DNA from: JACVRW01 sp963808775
GTDB lineage: Bacteria > Actinomycetota > Thermoleophilia > Solirubrobacterales > Thermoleophilaceae
Length of the DNA: 64,000 nucleotides
Direction: 5' to 3'
NCBI GenBank assembly: GCA_963808775.1
Contig: CAWEGR010000007.1
Coordinates: 124,001-188,000, forward strand
The position numbers and the translations under genes are program-made. This document shows, in pieces, positions 24,662 through 33,074 of the stretch; the stretch's first letter is position 1; the number at the start of each line of letters is the position of its first letter. Below the pieces are notes generated by a model. The model was given only the letters and a program-made list of their open reading frames with translations, had not been told where the DNA came from and did no database searches.

Positions 24662-26185
24662 ATGGAGCACCCGGACCTCGCCCAACTGGCAGCGGTCGGC
24701 GGCGCGCTCGGGTCGGTGCTCGCCCTGCTCGCCCGCGGCCGCGTGGCGCTGCTCGCCGGTCTCGTCCTGCTCGCGCTCGCCGAGGCGGGGCTGGCGGCGT
24801 CGCTCGGCAGCGGCCCGCTCGACCGCCTGACGGGCGCCAGCGGGGCCGCCGCGGCAGGGCTGGCGATCGTCACCGTGGGCGCCGCCGCCGCGCTGCTGGC
24901 GCGCCGGCCCGTGATCGTCCCGGTGGCCGTGCTCGTGGCGGCGCCATTCAGGCCGCCGATCTCGATCGACGGCGGCGGCTTCCCGATCTCGATCGCCGAC
25001 GACGGCCGCCTCGGACGGCTGCTGCCGCTCTATTTCGTGCTTGCCGCGGCCGGCGTGGCCCTCGGCTGGCGCGCCCTGCGCGGGCGCGAGATCCGCCCCC
25101 TGCCGATGAGCGTCGGCGCTCCCGCCGCGGCATTCCTCGCCTACGCCTCCCTGTCGCTGCTCTGGGCAGGCGACCTCGAGGCCGGCACGAACCTGCTCGT
25201 CTTCTTCACCCTGCCGTTCACCCTGCTGCTCGCGACGGTCGGCCGCGCCGACTTCCCGGACTCCGTGCCGCGCGCCCTGGCGGTGGCGGCACTCGCCCTC
25301 TGCGCGGCCTTCGCGGGCGTCGGCCTCTGGCAGGCGGCCACGCGCGAGCTCTTCTTCTACGCGCAGAACCTCGCCGTCTCGAACGCCAACACGGACTTCT
25401 TCCGCGTGACGTCGCTGTTCGGCGACCCCAGCCTGTACGGCCGCCACCTCGTGCTCGGGATCGGGGTGGCGCTAGCGCTGCTCGCGGCCCGCCGCTGGCG
25501 AGCCTGGCCGCTGATCGCGCTGCTCGCGCTCATGTGGGCGGGGCTGTTCTTCTCCTACTCGCAGTCGAGCTTCGTCGCCCTGCTGGTCGTGACGCTCGCC
25601 CTCGCGCTGCTGACCGGCGACCGGCGTGTGCGCATGGCGGTCGGGGCGCTCACCCTCGCCGCGGTGCTCGCCGGCGGCGTGTACGCGACCCTCGAGCTCT
25701 CGGACGGCCTGTCCCTGAACCGGATCACGAGCGACCGCACCGACCGCGTCGAGGACACCCTGCGCGTGGTCGAGGACGAGCCGATCATCGGTGTCGGCAT
25801 CGGAGGCCAGCCGCGCGCGAGCCGCGAGCTGGCGGGCAGCGACCAGCCGACCCCGAACTTCGTCTCGCACACCACCCCGCTGACGGTCTTCGCCGAGCTC
25901 GGCGTGATCGGCCTCGCCCTCTACGTCTGGCTGCTGACCGGCGGAGTGCGCATGATCCTGGCGGTGCGAAGACGCGACGAGGCGCTCGGGCTGGCCCTGC
26001 TGGCCGCCTTCATCGGCCTGTTCGTGCACGCGCTCTTCTACAGCGGCTTCCTCGAGGACCCGATCACGTGGTTCGTGCTCGCCGTCGGCGCCGGCTACCT
26101 CGCCTGGCACGCTCGCACCGACCCGCAGCCCTCCGCGGAAGAGCGCGCTCGCGAGCGAATGCAGGCCGCCGGCGCGGGCCCATGA
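24662..26185 (+). CDS. O-antigen ligase / Wzy-type polymerase-like membrane protein
   Basis: 507 aa with about a dozen hydrophobic helices. The Wzy_C/RfaL signature is the periplasmic loop between helices containing FFRVTSLFGDPSLYGRHL and FFSYSQSSFVALLVV, followed by EPIIGVGIGGQPRASRE with FVSHTTPLTVFAELGVIG. Such proteins polymerise or ligate lipid-linked oligosaccharides outside the inner membrane. It starts 15 nt after the MITE-like element and its stop overlaps the next start (ATGA at 26182). Confidence 0.85.
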   Translation: MEHPDLAQLAAVGGALGSVLALLARGRVALLAGLVLLALAEAGLAASLGSGPLDRLTGASGAAAAGLAIVTVGAAAALLARRPVIVPVAVLVAAPFRPPISIDGGGFPISIADDGRLGRLLPLYFVLAAAGVALGWRALRGREIRPLPMSVGAPAAAFLAYASLSLLWAGDLEAGTNLLVFFTLPFTLLLATVGRADFPDSVPRALAVAALALCAAFAGVGLWQAATRELFFYAQNLAVSNANTDFFRVTSLFGDPSLYGRHLVLGIGVALALLAARRWRAWPLIALLALMWAGLFFSYSQSSFVALLVVTLALALLTGDRRVRMAVGALTLAAVLAGGVYATLELSDGLSLNRITSDRTDRVEDTLRVVEDEPIIGVGIGGQPRASRELAGSDQPTPNFVSHTTPLTVFAELGVIGLALYVWLLTGGVRMILAVRRRDEALGLALLAAFIGLFVHALFYSGFLEDPITWFVLAVGAGYLAWHARTDPQPSAEERARERMQAAGAGP

Positions 26186-27507
26186 GCGCGCGCGAGGCCT
26201 GGGCGCTCGTCGGCGTCCTGTTCGTGCTGGTGGCGATCGGGCTGCCCGAGCTCGGCTCGGACCCGTGGCCGTTCCGCCCCGGCGAGGTCGACCCGCAGGG
26301 CCCGCTCTCGCCGCTCGTCCGCGCCGCGGGCGAGGAGTGGGATGTCGGCATCGCCCGCGCCGCGGCCTTCCTCGCGGGCCTCCTGTGCGGCGCCGCCGCG
26401 CTCTGGCTGCTCGCCACGGGCGGCCGGCGACGCGTGCCGCTGTGGGCGGGCGTCGCGCTCGTGCTCTCCGTCGGCGTGCTGCTGATGGCGCCCTCGACCC
26501 TGCTCCAGCTCGGCCTGCGCCAATCGACCGAGCCCTGGTTCTTCACGAACGACTCGACCTACCAGATCGAGCTGGGCGGCGAGCTCCTGCTCGACGGCGA
26601 GGACCCCTACGGCCACGACTGGTCCCGGTCGGGCCTGGAGCGCTTCTACACCCGCGACGGCAGCGTCTCCGAGCGGGTGCTCGAGCGCGAGGTGGCGCTG
26701 GAGCACTTCGCCTACTTCCCGGGTGCGCTGGTCTCGGCCGCCGTGTGGAGCGTGCTTCCCGAGCCGCTCGACGACTACCGGCTACTCGTGCTGCTCTGCA
26801 CGCTCGCCCTGCTGCCGGCCGCCCTTCTGTTCCGCGGCCCGCCGGGGGTGAGGCTCGCCCTCGGCGCGCTCCTCGTCTGCAACCCGATCGCCGTGCGCTC
26901 GGCCTGGTTCGGGCAGAACGACGCGCCCAGCCTGCTGCTGCTCGTGCTCGCCTTCGCGCTCGTCTCGCGGCGCCGCTACGGCTGGGCCGCGGCGTCGCTC
27001 GCGGGAGCCGTGCTGCTGAAGCAGTTCGCGCTCGTGGCCCTCCCCTTCCTCGTCCTGATGATGTTGCGCGAGCGGGCCGGCCTGAGGCGGCCCGCGCTCG
27101 TCTTCGGAGGAGTGATCGGCGTATTCGTGCTCCCCTTCCTGATCGCCGACCCCGCGGCCTTCTGGGACGACACCGTCCGCTACGGCGCGGGCACGTACAA
27201 GATCGTCGGCTACGGCCTGTCCGCGATCATGATCCGGCTCGGGATCCTCGAGGACAGGGACGGCTCCTACCCGTTCGCCCTCGTCGCGCTGCTCACCTGG
27301 GTGCCGCTGACGATCTGGCTCCTGCTGCTCCAGCGCCGCTCCGAGGAGCTCTGGGTCGGCGCCGCGGCGTTCGCCATCTCGATCCTCTGGCTGATGTTCA
27401 TCGGCCGGACGTTCAACAACTACTACCTCGTCTGGCCCATGACCGGCGCGGTGATCGCGGCACTGTTAGCGTCGGCTCCGCATGGAGCTCGCGCGCCACC
27501 CCGGTGA
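26182..27507 (+). CDS. GT-C type membrane glycosyltransferase (DUF2029-like)
   Basis: 441 aa, about ten transmembrane helices. The first periplasmic loop carries FTNDSTYQIELGGELLLDGE followed by DPYGHDW, typical of polyprenol-phosphate-sugar-dependent GT-C enzymes; later VLLKQFALVALPFLVLMM and FNNYYLVWPMTG are family-like. It should transfer a sugar from a lipid-phosphate donor on the outer face, probably to the same glycan made by its neighbours. It is coupled to the ligase-like gene by ATGA and overlaps the following hydrolase by 26 nt. Confidence 0.75.
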   Translation: MSAREAWALVGVLFVLVAIGLPELGSDPWPFRPGEVDPQGPLSPLVRAAGEEWDVGIARAAAFLAGLLCGAAALWLLATGGRRRVPLWAGVALVLSVGVLLMAPSTLLQLGLRQSTEPWFFTNDSTYQIELGGELLLDGEDPYGHDWSRSGLERFYTRDGSVSERVLEREVALEHFAYFPGALVSAAVWSVLPEPLDDYRLLVLLCTLALLPAALLFRGPPGVRLALGALLVCNPIAVRSAWFGQNDAPSLLLLVLAFALVSRRRYGWAAASLAGAVLLKQFALVALPFLVLMMLRERAGLRRPALVFGGVIGVFVLPFLIADPAAFWDDTVRYGAGTYKIVGYGLSAIMIRLGILEDRDGSYPFALVALLTWVPLTIWLLLLQRRSEELWVGAAAFAISILWLMFIGRTFNNYYLVWPMTGAVIAALLASAPHGARAPPR

Positions 27508-28048
27508 GAGCGAGCGCTGCGTCGTGGTGCTTCCCGGCGTGCGCTACTTCAGCCAGGCGCCGCTGCTCTGGTTCGCCCGCGAGGCGGCCCAGGCGGCCGG
27601 GTTCACGGTCCTCGAGCTGAGCGAGCGCGCGCCCGCGGACCGCGAGCCGTTCGAGTGGATCGTCGAGCGCGCCGAGCAGGCGCTCGCGGAGGCCGGCGAG
27701 GACCCGATCGTGATCGGCAAGTCGCTCGGGAGCGCCGCCGCGCCGCTGGCCGCCGAGCGCGGTCTCGAGGCGATCTGGCTCACGCCGCTCCTGATCCGGT
27801 CAGACGTGGTGGCCGCGCTGAACGCGACCTCGCGCCGGACCCTGATCGTCGGCAGCCCCGCGGACCCCTCGTGGGGCGAGGGCGAGCTGCCGTCGGCCGA
27901 CGCCCTCGAGGTGATGGAGCTCGCCGGCCTCGACCACTCGCTGCAGGTCGAGGGCGACCCCCTCAGTTCTCTGCAGATCCTCCGTCAGGTGACCGATCGG
28001 ATGCAGGCTTTTCTCCATTCTTCTGCCCGTCCTGCTTCTTCTTCTTGA
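27482..28048 (+). CDS. Alpha/beta hydrolase family protein
   Basis: 188 aa. CVVVLPGVRYFSQAPLLWF, nucleophile elbow IVIGKSLGSAAAPL, the acid loop VGSPADPSWG and a histidine in GLDHSLQVEGDP give a plausible Ser-Asp-His triad in the correct order. The protein is short, lacking a lid domain. The last 30 codons overlap the end of the convergent PQQ-type gene by 86 nt, so one of the two 3' ends may be misread. Substrate unknown; location suggests envelope metabolism, but that is only context. Confidence 0.7.
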   Translation: MELARHPGESERCVVVLPGVRYFSQAPLLWFAREAAQAAGFTVLELSERAPADREPFEWIVERAEQALAEAGEDPIVIGKSLGSAAAPLAAERGLEAIWLTPLLIRSDVVAALNATSRRTLIVGSPADPSWGEGELPSADALEVMELAGLDHSLQVEGDPLSSLQILRQVTDRMQAFLHSSARPASSS

Positions 28049-29357
28049 AGAGGTCGGAGCCGCGCGGCGCGAGCGCGAACTGGTGCGCGCGCCCCGTGAT
28101 GTAGATGCGCTCGTCGTCCGCGACCACGGGGTTCGCGTACTTGCCCGCCGCAAAGCGCCAGACCTGCTTGCCGTTGCGGAGCCGGAGCGCGTACGTCGCG
28201 TCCGGTCCACGCGCGACCGCCCGCGAGGCCTCTGAGCCGCAGCTCGAGCAGACCGCGTAGTACACGAGCCCGTCCATGATCGTCGGCGCCGCGTGCACCG
28301 CGCCGTGCGCGTCCCTTTCCCAGACCGTGTCGCCCGTGGCCGCGTCGAGCGCATAGAACTTGCCGTCGTAGGTGCCCACGTAGACCCTGCGCCTGTAGAC
28401 CGCGGCGGCGCCGTAGATGTAGGTGCCGAGCGGGCGCGCCCAGAGCAGCTTGCCGCTCTTCGCCCCGTAGACGTACATGGTCCCGTCCGTGTTGCCGATG
28501 TAGACGCGGCCGTAGGCGAGCGTCGGGGTGGCGTACCAGAACTCCCGCGTGCCGAAGCTCGAGTTCGACTGTGCGCTCCAGATCAGCTTGCCCGTTCCCG
28601 CGTTCAGCGCGTAGAGCGTGCCGCTGTCCGAGCCGATGAAGATGCGGCCCTTCCAGTACGCGGCCGAGGTGTTGACCTGGTTGTCCGCCTCGAAGCGCCA
28701 CTTGCGCCGCCCGGTCTTCGCGTTCAGCGCGATCACGTCGTTGTTCCAGGTGCCGACGTAGAGGGTGTCCCCGCGGAGCAGCGGCGAGGACTCGACGGGA
28801 GCCGTCTTGTGGCGCCACAGCTCGCGCCCGGTGTCGGCGTCCCACGCGATCACGAAGCCGTCGGCGCCCGCCTGGTCCTGCAGGCACTCGACCTTGTGCA
28901 TGTACGACTGGTAGATCACGCCGTCGCCGATCGTGGGCGACGAGGCGGCGCAGCGGCCCATCTTCTTGCGCCAGTCGACGCTGCCGTCCTTCGCGTCGAG
29001 CGCGAAGAACAGCCCCTTCTGCTGGGCGAGATACACCCGTCCGTAGCCGATCGTGGGCGGGAACTCGAGCGAGTCATGGGCGTCGATCGTCCAGATCCGC
29101 CTGTAGGGCGGGCGCAGCTTGTAGGGCGAGATGTGCCCGCGCGCGATGTCGTAGCCGTAGGTCGGCCAGGGCCGCACGTTCTCCTCCTTCGGCGGCGGCG
29201 GAGGCGGCTCCGGCTCCTCGGTCGTCACGAACTCCTCCGTGGCGGAGCCACGCTTCTCGAGCGGCTGGTTCTCGTTGTAGGCGTACACGCCGATCGCGAT
29301 CGCAAGGACGACCACGACCAGCGCGCCGCCGATCAGCAGACGGCGTCGTCGGGACAT
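27963..29357 (-). CDS. Membrane-anchored PQQ-type beta-propeller protein
   Basis: 464 aa. A single N-terminal membrane helix (LLIGGALVVVVLAIAIGVYAY) and an E/P-rich linker (with six prolines in a row) precede a propeller of at least seven WD/PQQ-like blades, each with an ALDAKDG-, AWDADTG- or ALNAKTG-type turn followed by a W and a VYxG strand. Four cysteines occur (GRCAAS, VECLQ, CSSCG). These proteins usually act as scaffolds or sense ligands rather than use PQQ. The Lys/Asp tail is low complexity. It is convergent with the hydrolase and 19 nt from the next gene. Confidence 0.8.
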   Translation of the reverse strand: MSRRRRLLIGGALVVVVLAIAIGVYAYNENQPLEKRGSATEEFVTTEEPEPPPPPPKEENVRPWPTYGYDIARGHISPYKLRPPYRRIWTIDAHDSLEFPPTIGYGRVYLAQQKGLFFALDAKDGSVDWRKKMGRCAASSPTIGDGVIYQSYMHKVECLQDQAGADGFVIAWDADTGRELWRHKTAPVESSPLLRGDTLYVGTWNNDVIALNAKTGRRKWRFEADNQVNTSAAYWKGRIFIGSDSGTLYALNAGTGKLIWSAQSNSSFGTREFWYATPTLAYGRVYIGNTDGTMYVYGAKSGKLLWARPLGTYIYGAAAVYRRRVYVGTYDGKFYALDAATGDTVWERDAHGAVHAAPTIMDGLVYYAVCSSCGSEASRAVARGPDATYALRLRNGKQVWRFAAGKYANPVVADDERIYITGRAHQFALAPRGSDLFKKKKQDGQKNGEKPASDRSPDGGSAEN

Positions 29358-29376
29358 CGGTGACGCAGGCTAGCCA

Positions 29377-31203
29377 TCACGGTCCGTCGCGCAGGATGCG
29401 CCAGATGCGCTTCGTCACTTGCGGGACCTCGATCGAGAGCGCCTCCTCTCTCAGCTCCGCGGCCCACTGAGGGGTGCCGAGGCGGATCACGAGCCCGCCG
29501 CCGAGCCCGTAGCCGACGAGCGCGGGCTCGCCCGGGTCCCTCCCGGCGGTGGTGAGCGGGCGGGCGCTGCGCGTGAGGCCGCGCGAGACCTCGAAGACGC
29601 TGAAGTCGCCGACGAAGCCGGACAGCCCGCGGAACAGGCCGAGCCCGTCCTCGAACACGTTGAGCGGAGCGGGCGAGGTGCGCGTGAGCGTCGTGCGCTC
29701 GCCGAACGCGTTCTCCCGCCGCGGCGGCGACGGGCTGCGCGCCTCGAGGCCGTCCTCGAGGACCACCGTGCGCTTGAACGAGTCCGCCCCGAACGCGGCG
29801 ATGCGGCCGTTGTCCGCCACGTGGTCGCGCAGGCGGGCCATCAGCTCGGCGGGCAGCCAGAGCTCGCTGCCGGCGAAGGCGACCCCGGGCGCGTCCGCGA
29901 GGATGGGCGGCCGGCCGCGCGCGAGCGAGATGTCCGTGGTGGCGTTGTAGTCGATCCCCTCGCGCTCGAGCCAGTCGAGCAGCGGCGCCACCTCGGAGTC
30001 GAAGCGCGGCGGCAGCCCGCCGCCGCGGAACGGCCGGTCGAGCCGGACGGAGCGATCCTCCACGAGGGTGTCGGCGAAGCCGTCGCCGTCGTCGTCGACG
30101 CGGTTGAGGCCCTGCCATGTCAGCGCCGGCAGCACGAGCAGCGGCGTGTCGCGCGCGGGTTCGGGGTCGCCCACGGTCAGCGGCCAGATCGCGCGATCGT
30201 CACCCGCCCGCACGCGCACGAGGTGGAGCCCCGGCCGCGCGTTCTCCGGCACGGTGACCCTGAAGCTGCCGCCCAGCCGCTCACCCTGGCGCAGCGCCGA
30301 GGGCTCGCCCCAGCGCGACAGGACGAAGTCGAAGCTGCGGTCGATCGGCCCGACGGTGAGCGTCGCCGTCTCCCCCGGCGCGACGACGTCGAGCGGGCCT
30401 CCGAGCGTGAACGTGCGGGCCGAGACGCCGGTGTCGGGCCGCGCGCTGCCGCGCGACGGGACCTCGGCGGGCGCGACGGCGAGGTTGCCCGCCCGGTCGC
30501 GCACGGAGACCGTGAACGCGTAGTCGCCGTCGGGTGCGGGCTCGGAGCGCTCCTCGCCGACGCTCACCTGCCCGTCCCAGACCCCCTCGCGCGTCTGCTG
30601 CCGGCCCTCCTCGGGGATGCCCCGGAAGCGGCGCACGACGTAGGGCTCAGCGCCGTCGTCCGTGCGGAAGACCCGGAACTCCGGCGCGCGGTTCGCCGGC
30701 CCCTCGTAGCGGATCCTCACCCGCGGCCGCTGACCCGGGGCGCGGGGCGCGATGATCGACGGCTCGGCGGAGACGAGCTCGACCTCCGGCGGCTCGCGGT
30801 CGACGTCCAGCTCCTTGAACGAGTTGATCACCCGGCTCTCGTCGCGGCGCACGAGCCGCAGGCGGTAGATGCCGTCCGGCACCTCGTTGCCGTCGTCGTC
30901 GCGGCCGTCCCATCTGTACCGGTAGCGGATGTCGCCCGGCAGCTCGCGCTCGTCCACCAGGCGGCGCACCTCGTTGCCCTCCGAATCGACGACGGAGAAC
31001 GTCACCTGCGCCCGCTCCGTGAGGTTGAAGCCGACCTCGGTCTCGTCGCGCACGCCGTCGCCGTTCGGCGAGAAGTGCGTGGGCATGGCGGCGAAGCGCG
31101 TGATCAGCGGGAACTCGCCCTTGAGCTGCTGTGTGACGAAGAAGGCGGCGATGGTCGCCACCGCCAGCAGCGCGAACACCACCCGCACCAGAGGTCGGGA
31201 CAT
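29377..31203 (-). CDS. Membrane-anchored FlgD-Ig / dimethylformamidase-like protein
   Basis: 608 aa. ATG 31203 gives MSRPLVRVVFALLAVATIAA, one signal anchor. Residues 40-125 form a FlgD-like Ig domain (THFSPNGDGVRDETEVGFNL, YRYRWDGRDDDGNEVPDGIY). A second Ig-like part spans roughly 140-300. The C-terminal half carries the block seen in N,N-dimethylformamidase beta-subunit relatives (VLPALTWQGLNRVDDDGDGF, SELWLPAELMARLRDHV). The Ca-binding-like DDDGDG loop is notable. I infer an extracellular structural or glycan-interacting role; no enzymatic activity can be claimed. The next gene downstream in its direction is the PQQ-type propeller. Confidence 0.75.
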   Translation of the reverse strand: MSRPLVRVVFALLAVATIAAFFVTQQLKGEFPLITRFAAMPTHFSPNGDGVRDETEVGFNLTERAQVTFSVVDSEGNEVRRLVDERELPGDIRYRYRWDGRDDDGNEVPDGIYRLRLVRRDESRVINSFKELDVDREPPEVELVSAEPSIIAPRAPGQRPRVRIRYEGPANRAPEFRVFRTDDGAEPYVVRRFRGIPEEGRQQTREGVWDGQVSVGEERSEPAPDGDYAFTVSVRDRAGNLAVAPAEVPSRGSARPDTGVSARTFTLGGPLDVVAPGETATLTVGPIDRSFDFVLSRWGEPSALRQGERLGGSFRVTVPENARPGLHLVRVRAGDDRAIWPLTVGDPEPARDTPLLVLPALTWQGLNRVDDDGDGFADTLVEDRSVRLDRPFRGGGLPPRFDSEVAPLLDWLEREGIDYNATTDISLARGRPPILADAPGVAFAGSELWLPAELMARLRDHVADNGRIAAFGADSFKRTVVLEDGLEARSPSPPRRENAFGERTTLTRTSPAPLNVFEDGLGLFRGLSGFVGDFSVFEVSRGLTRSARPLTTAGRDPGEPALVGYGLGGGLVIRLGTPQWAAELREEALSIEVPQVTKRIWRILRDGP

Positions 31204-31226
31204 GCGGTGCGGGAGACTAGTCGGCG

Positions 31227-32303
31227 GTGAGGGTGCAGCTCGTAGATCCGTCGGCGGACGTGATGCCGTACGACCACGCGCTCGCGAGCGCGCTCGCGCG
31301 CCGAGGAGCGGACGTCGAGCTGGTGACCTCGCGCTTCGTTCACGGCTCCGCGCCGGAGCCGGACGGCTTCCGCCTGAGCGAGGCCTTCTACCGCGCCGGG
31401 ACGAGCCTCGGCGCGCGCCGGCCACGGCTGCGGCGGGCCCTCAAGGGCGCCGAGCACGTGCCGGGCATGCTGCGCGAGCGGCGCCACGCGCGCGACGCGG
31501 ACGTGACGCACTGGCAGTGGCTCTGGCTCGAGGCGCTCAGCACGCGCCTGCTGCCGCGCGACCGCCCCCAGGTCCTGACGCTGCACAACGTCATCCGGCG
31601 GGCGCGCTCGGCCGAACGCCTCCGCGACGCCTTCGACGCCGTCGTCGTCCACACCCGCCACGGAGCGGAGCTGCTCGACGGCGACAACGTCCACGTGATC
31701 CCGCACGGCGCGTTCGCGCACCTCACGCGCCTGCCCGACGAGCAGCCCCTGCCGCCGGAGCTCGCCGAGGTGGAGGGGCCGGTCGTGCTCTTCTTCGGGC
31801 TCATCCGCGACTACAAGGGCGTCGAGGTCCTGCTCGAGGCGTTCGCCGACGTGCCCGGCGCCGAGCTCTGGGTCGTGGGGCGCCCGCTCGGCATGCACAT
31901 GGGGCCCCTGCACGAGCTCGCTCCGCCGGGACGCGTCCGCTTCGTGACGCGCTACGTGAGCGACGACGAGCTCCCGGCCTTCTTCCGCCGCGCGGACGTC
32001 GTGGCGCTGCCCCACCTGAGCGTCGACATGTCCGGCGTCCTGTTCGCGGGCCTGGCGTTCGGCAAGGCGATGGTCCTGAGCGACGTGGGCGGCTTCAGGG
32101 AGATCGTGGAGGACCACGGCGCCGGCCGGCTCGTGCCGCCCGGCGACCCGGCCGCCCTGGCGGCGGCGATCCGCGACGTGCTCGCCGACGACACGCAGCG
32201 GCTCCTGCTCGAGCAGCGAGCCCTGCTCGCCGCCGACGGGCCGTTCTCCTGGGACCGGATCGCGGAGCAGACGCTCGCGCTGTACGAGGAGGTCGGCGCA
32301 TGA
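31227..32303 (+). CDS. Family 4 glycosyltransferase
   Basis: 358 aa, GT-B fold. N-domain: VQLVDPSADVMPYDHALASA and DADVTHWQWLWLEAL. C-domain: VVLFFGLIRDYKGVEVLLEA (GT4 donor-side strand), AELWVVGRPLG, and the E-x7-E-like region GVLFAGLAFGKAMVLSDVGG with FREIVEDHGAGRLVPPGD. Start GTG 31227 lies 23 nt from the divergent FlgD-Ig gene. The stop overlaps the formyltransferase start (ATGA at 32300), so these two act together, presumably on one glycan. Confidence 0.85.
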   Translation: MRVQLVDPSADVMPYDHALASALARRGADVELVTSRFVHGSAPEPDGFRLSEAFYRAGTSLGARRPRLRRALKGAEHVPGMLRERRHARDADVTHWQWLWLEALSTRLLPRDRPQVLTLHNVIRRARSAERLRDAFDAVVVHTRHGAELLDGDNVHVIPHGAFAHLTRLPDEQPLPPELAEVEGPVVLFFGLIRDYKGVEVLLEAFADVPGAELWVVGRPLGMHMGPLHELAPPGRVRFVTRYVSDDELPAFFRRADVVALPHLSVDMSGVLFAGLAFGKAMVLSDVGGFREIVEDHGAGRLVPPGDPAALAAAIRDVLADDTQRLLLEQRALLAADGPFSWDRIAEQTLALYEEVGA

Positions 32304-33064
32304 GGGCGGTGTTCATGGCGAAGAACAAGCGCTCCGCCGCGCGAGCGCTCGACTGGCTCGCCACGCGCTGCGACGTCGCGGCCGTGGTGGCCGCCGAGCC
32401 CGACGCGCTCACGCGCGACGCTCAGCGCGTGGACCTCGTGGCGCAGCGCCACGGGCTGCCCATCGTGAGCGAGGCGGAGCTCTACGCCGACCCGCCCGAG
32501 GAGGTGGACCTCGTGATCTCGTTCCTGTTCTGGAAACTGATCCGCGAGCCGCTGATCTCCCTCGGTGGGATCGGCTGCCTCAACCTCCACCCGGCCCCGC
32601 TGCCCGACTTCCGCGGCGTCGGCGGCCTCAACCTCGCCGTGCTCGACGGGCTCCGCGAGTGGGGCGTGTCGTGCCACTGGGTCGACGAGCGCTTCGACAC
32701 CGGCGACCTGGTCGAGGTCGAGCGCTTCCCGATCGATCCCGACACGGCCACCGCGTTCTCGCTCGATCTCGAGAGCCAGGACCATCTGCTCGCTCTGTTC
32801 CAGCGCGTGCTCGGGCGCGCGCTCGACGGCGACGAGCTGCCGCGGGAGCCGCAGGGTGAGGGCCGCTACGTGACGCGCGAGGAGCTCGAGGCGCTGCGCG
32901 TGGTGCGTCCGGGGGACGACCTCGACCGCAAGCTCCGGGCGTTCTGGTACCCGCCCTGGCCGGGCGCGCTCGTCCAGGTCGAGGGGCGCATGCTCACGCT
33001 CGTCGACGAGCGCCTGCTCGCGGAGACGGCGGCCGCCTACAGGGACGCCGGCCTGCTCCCTTAA
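32300..33064 (+). CDS. Formyltransferase (N10-formyl-THF type), probably sugar-modifying
   Basis: 254 aa. The catalytic Asn-His-Asp set is present: GCLNLHPAPLPDFRG carries Asn and His, and RFDTGDLVEVE the Asp. A C-terminal OB-like tail (KLRAFWYPPWPGALVQVEG) resembles the Fmt/ArnA C-domain. It is shorter than Fmt (about 310 aa) and translationally coupled to a GT4 gene, so I favour N-formylation of an amino sugar over initiator tRNA formylation. No partner aminotransferase is in view. The acceptor is unknown. Confidence 0.75.
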   Translation: MRAVFMAKNKRSAARALDWLATRCDVAAVVAAEPDALTRDAQRVDLVAQRHGLPIVSEAELYADPPEEVDLVISFLFWKLIREPLISLGGIGCLNLHPAPLPDFRGVGGLNLAVLDGLREWGVSCHWVDERFDTGDLVEVERFPIDPDTATAFSLDLESQDHLLALFQRVLGRALDGDELPREPQGEGRYVTREELEALRVVRPGDDLDRKLRAFWYPPWPGALVQVEGRMLTLVDERLLAETAAAYRDAGLLP

Positions 33065-33074
33065 TCTCAGGGCC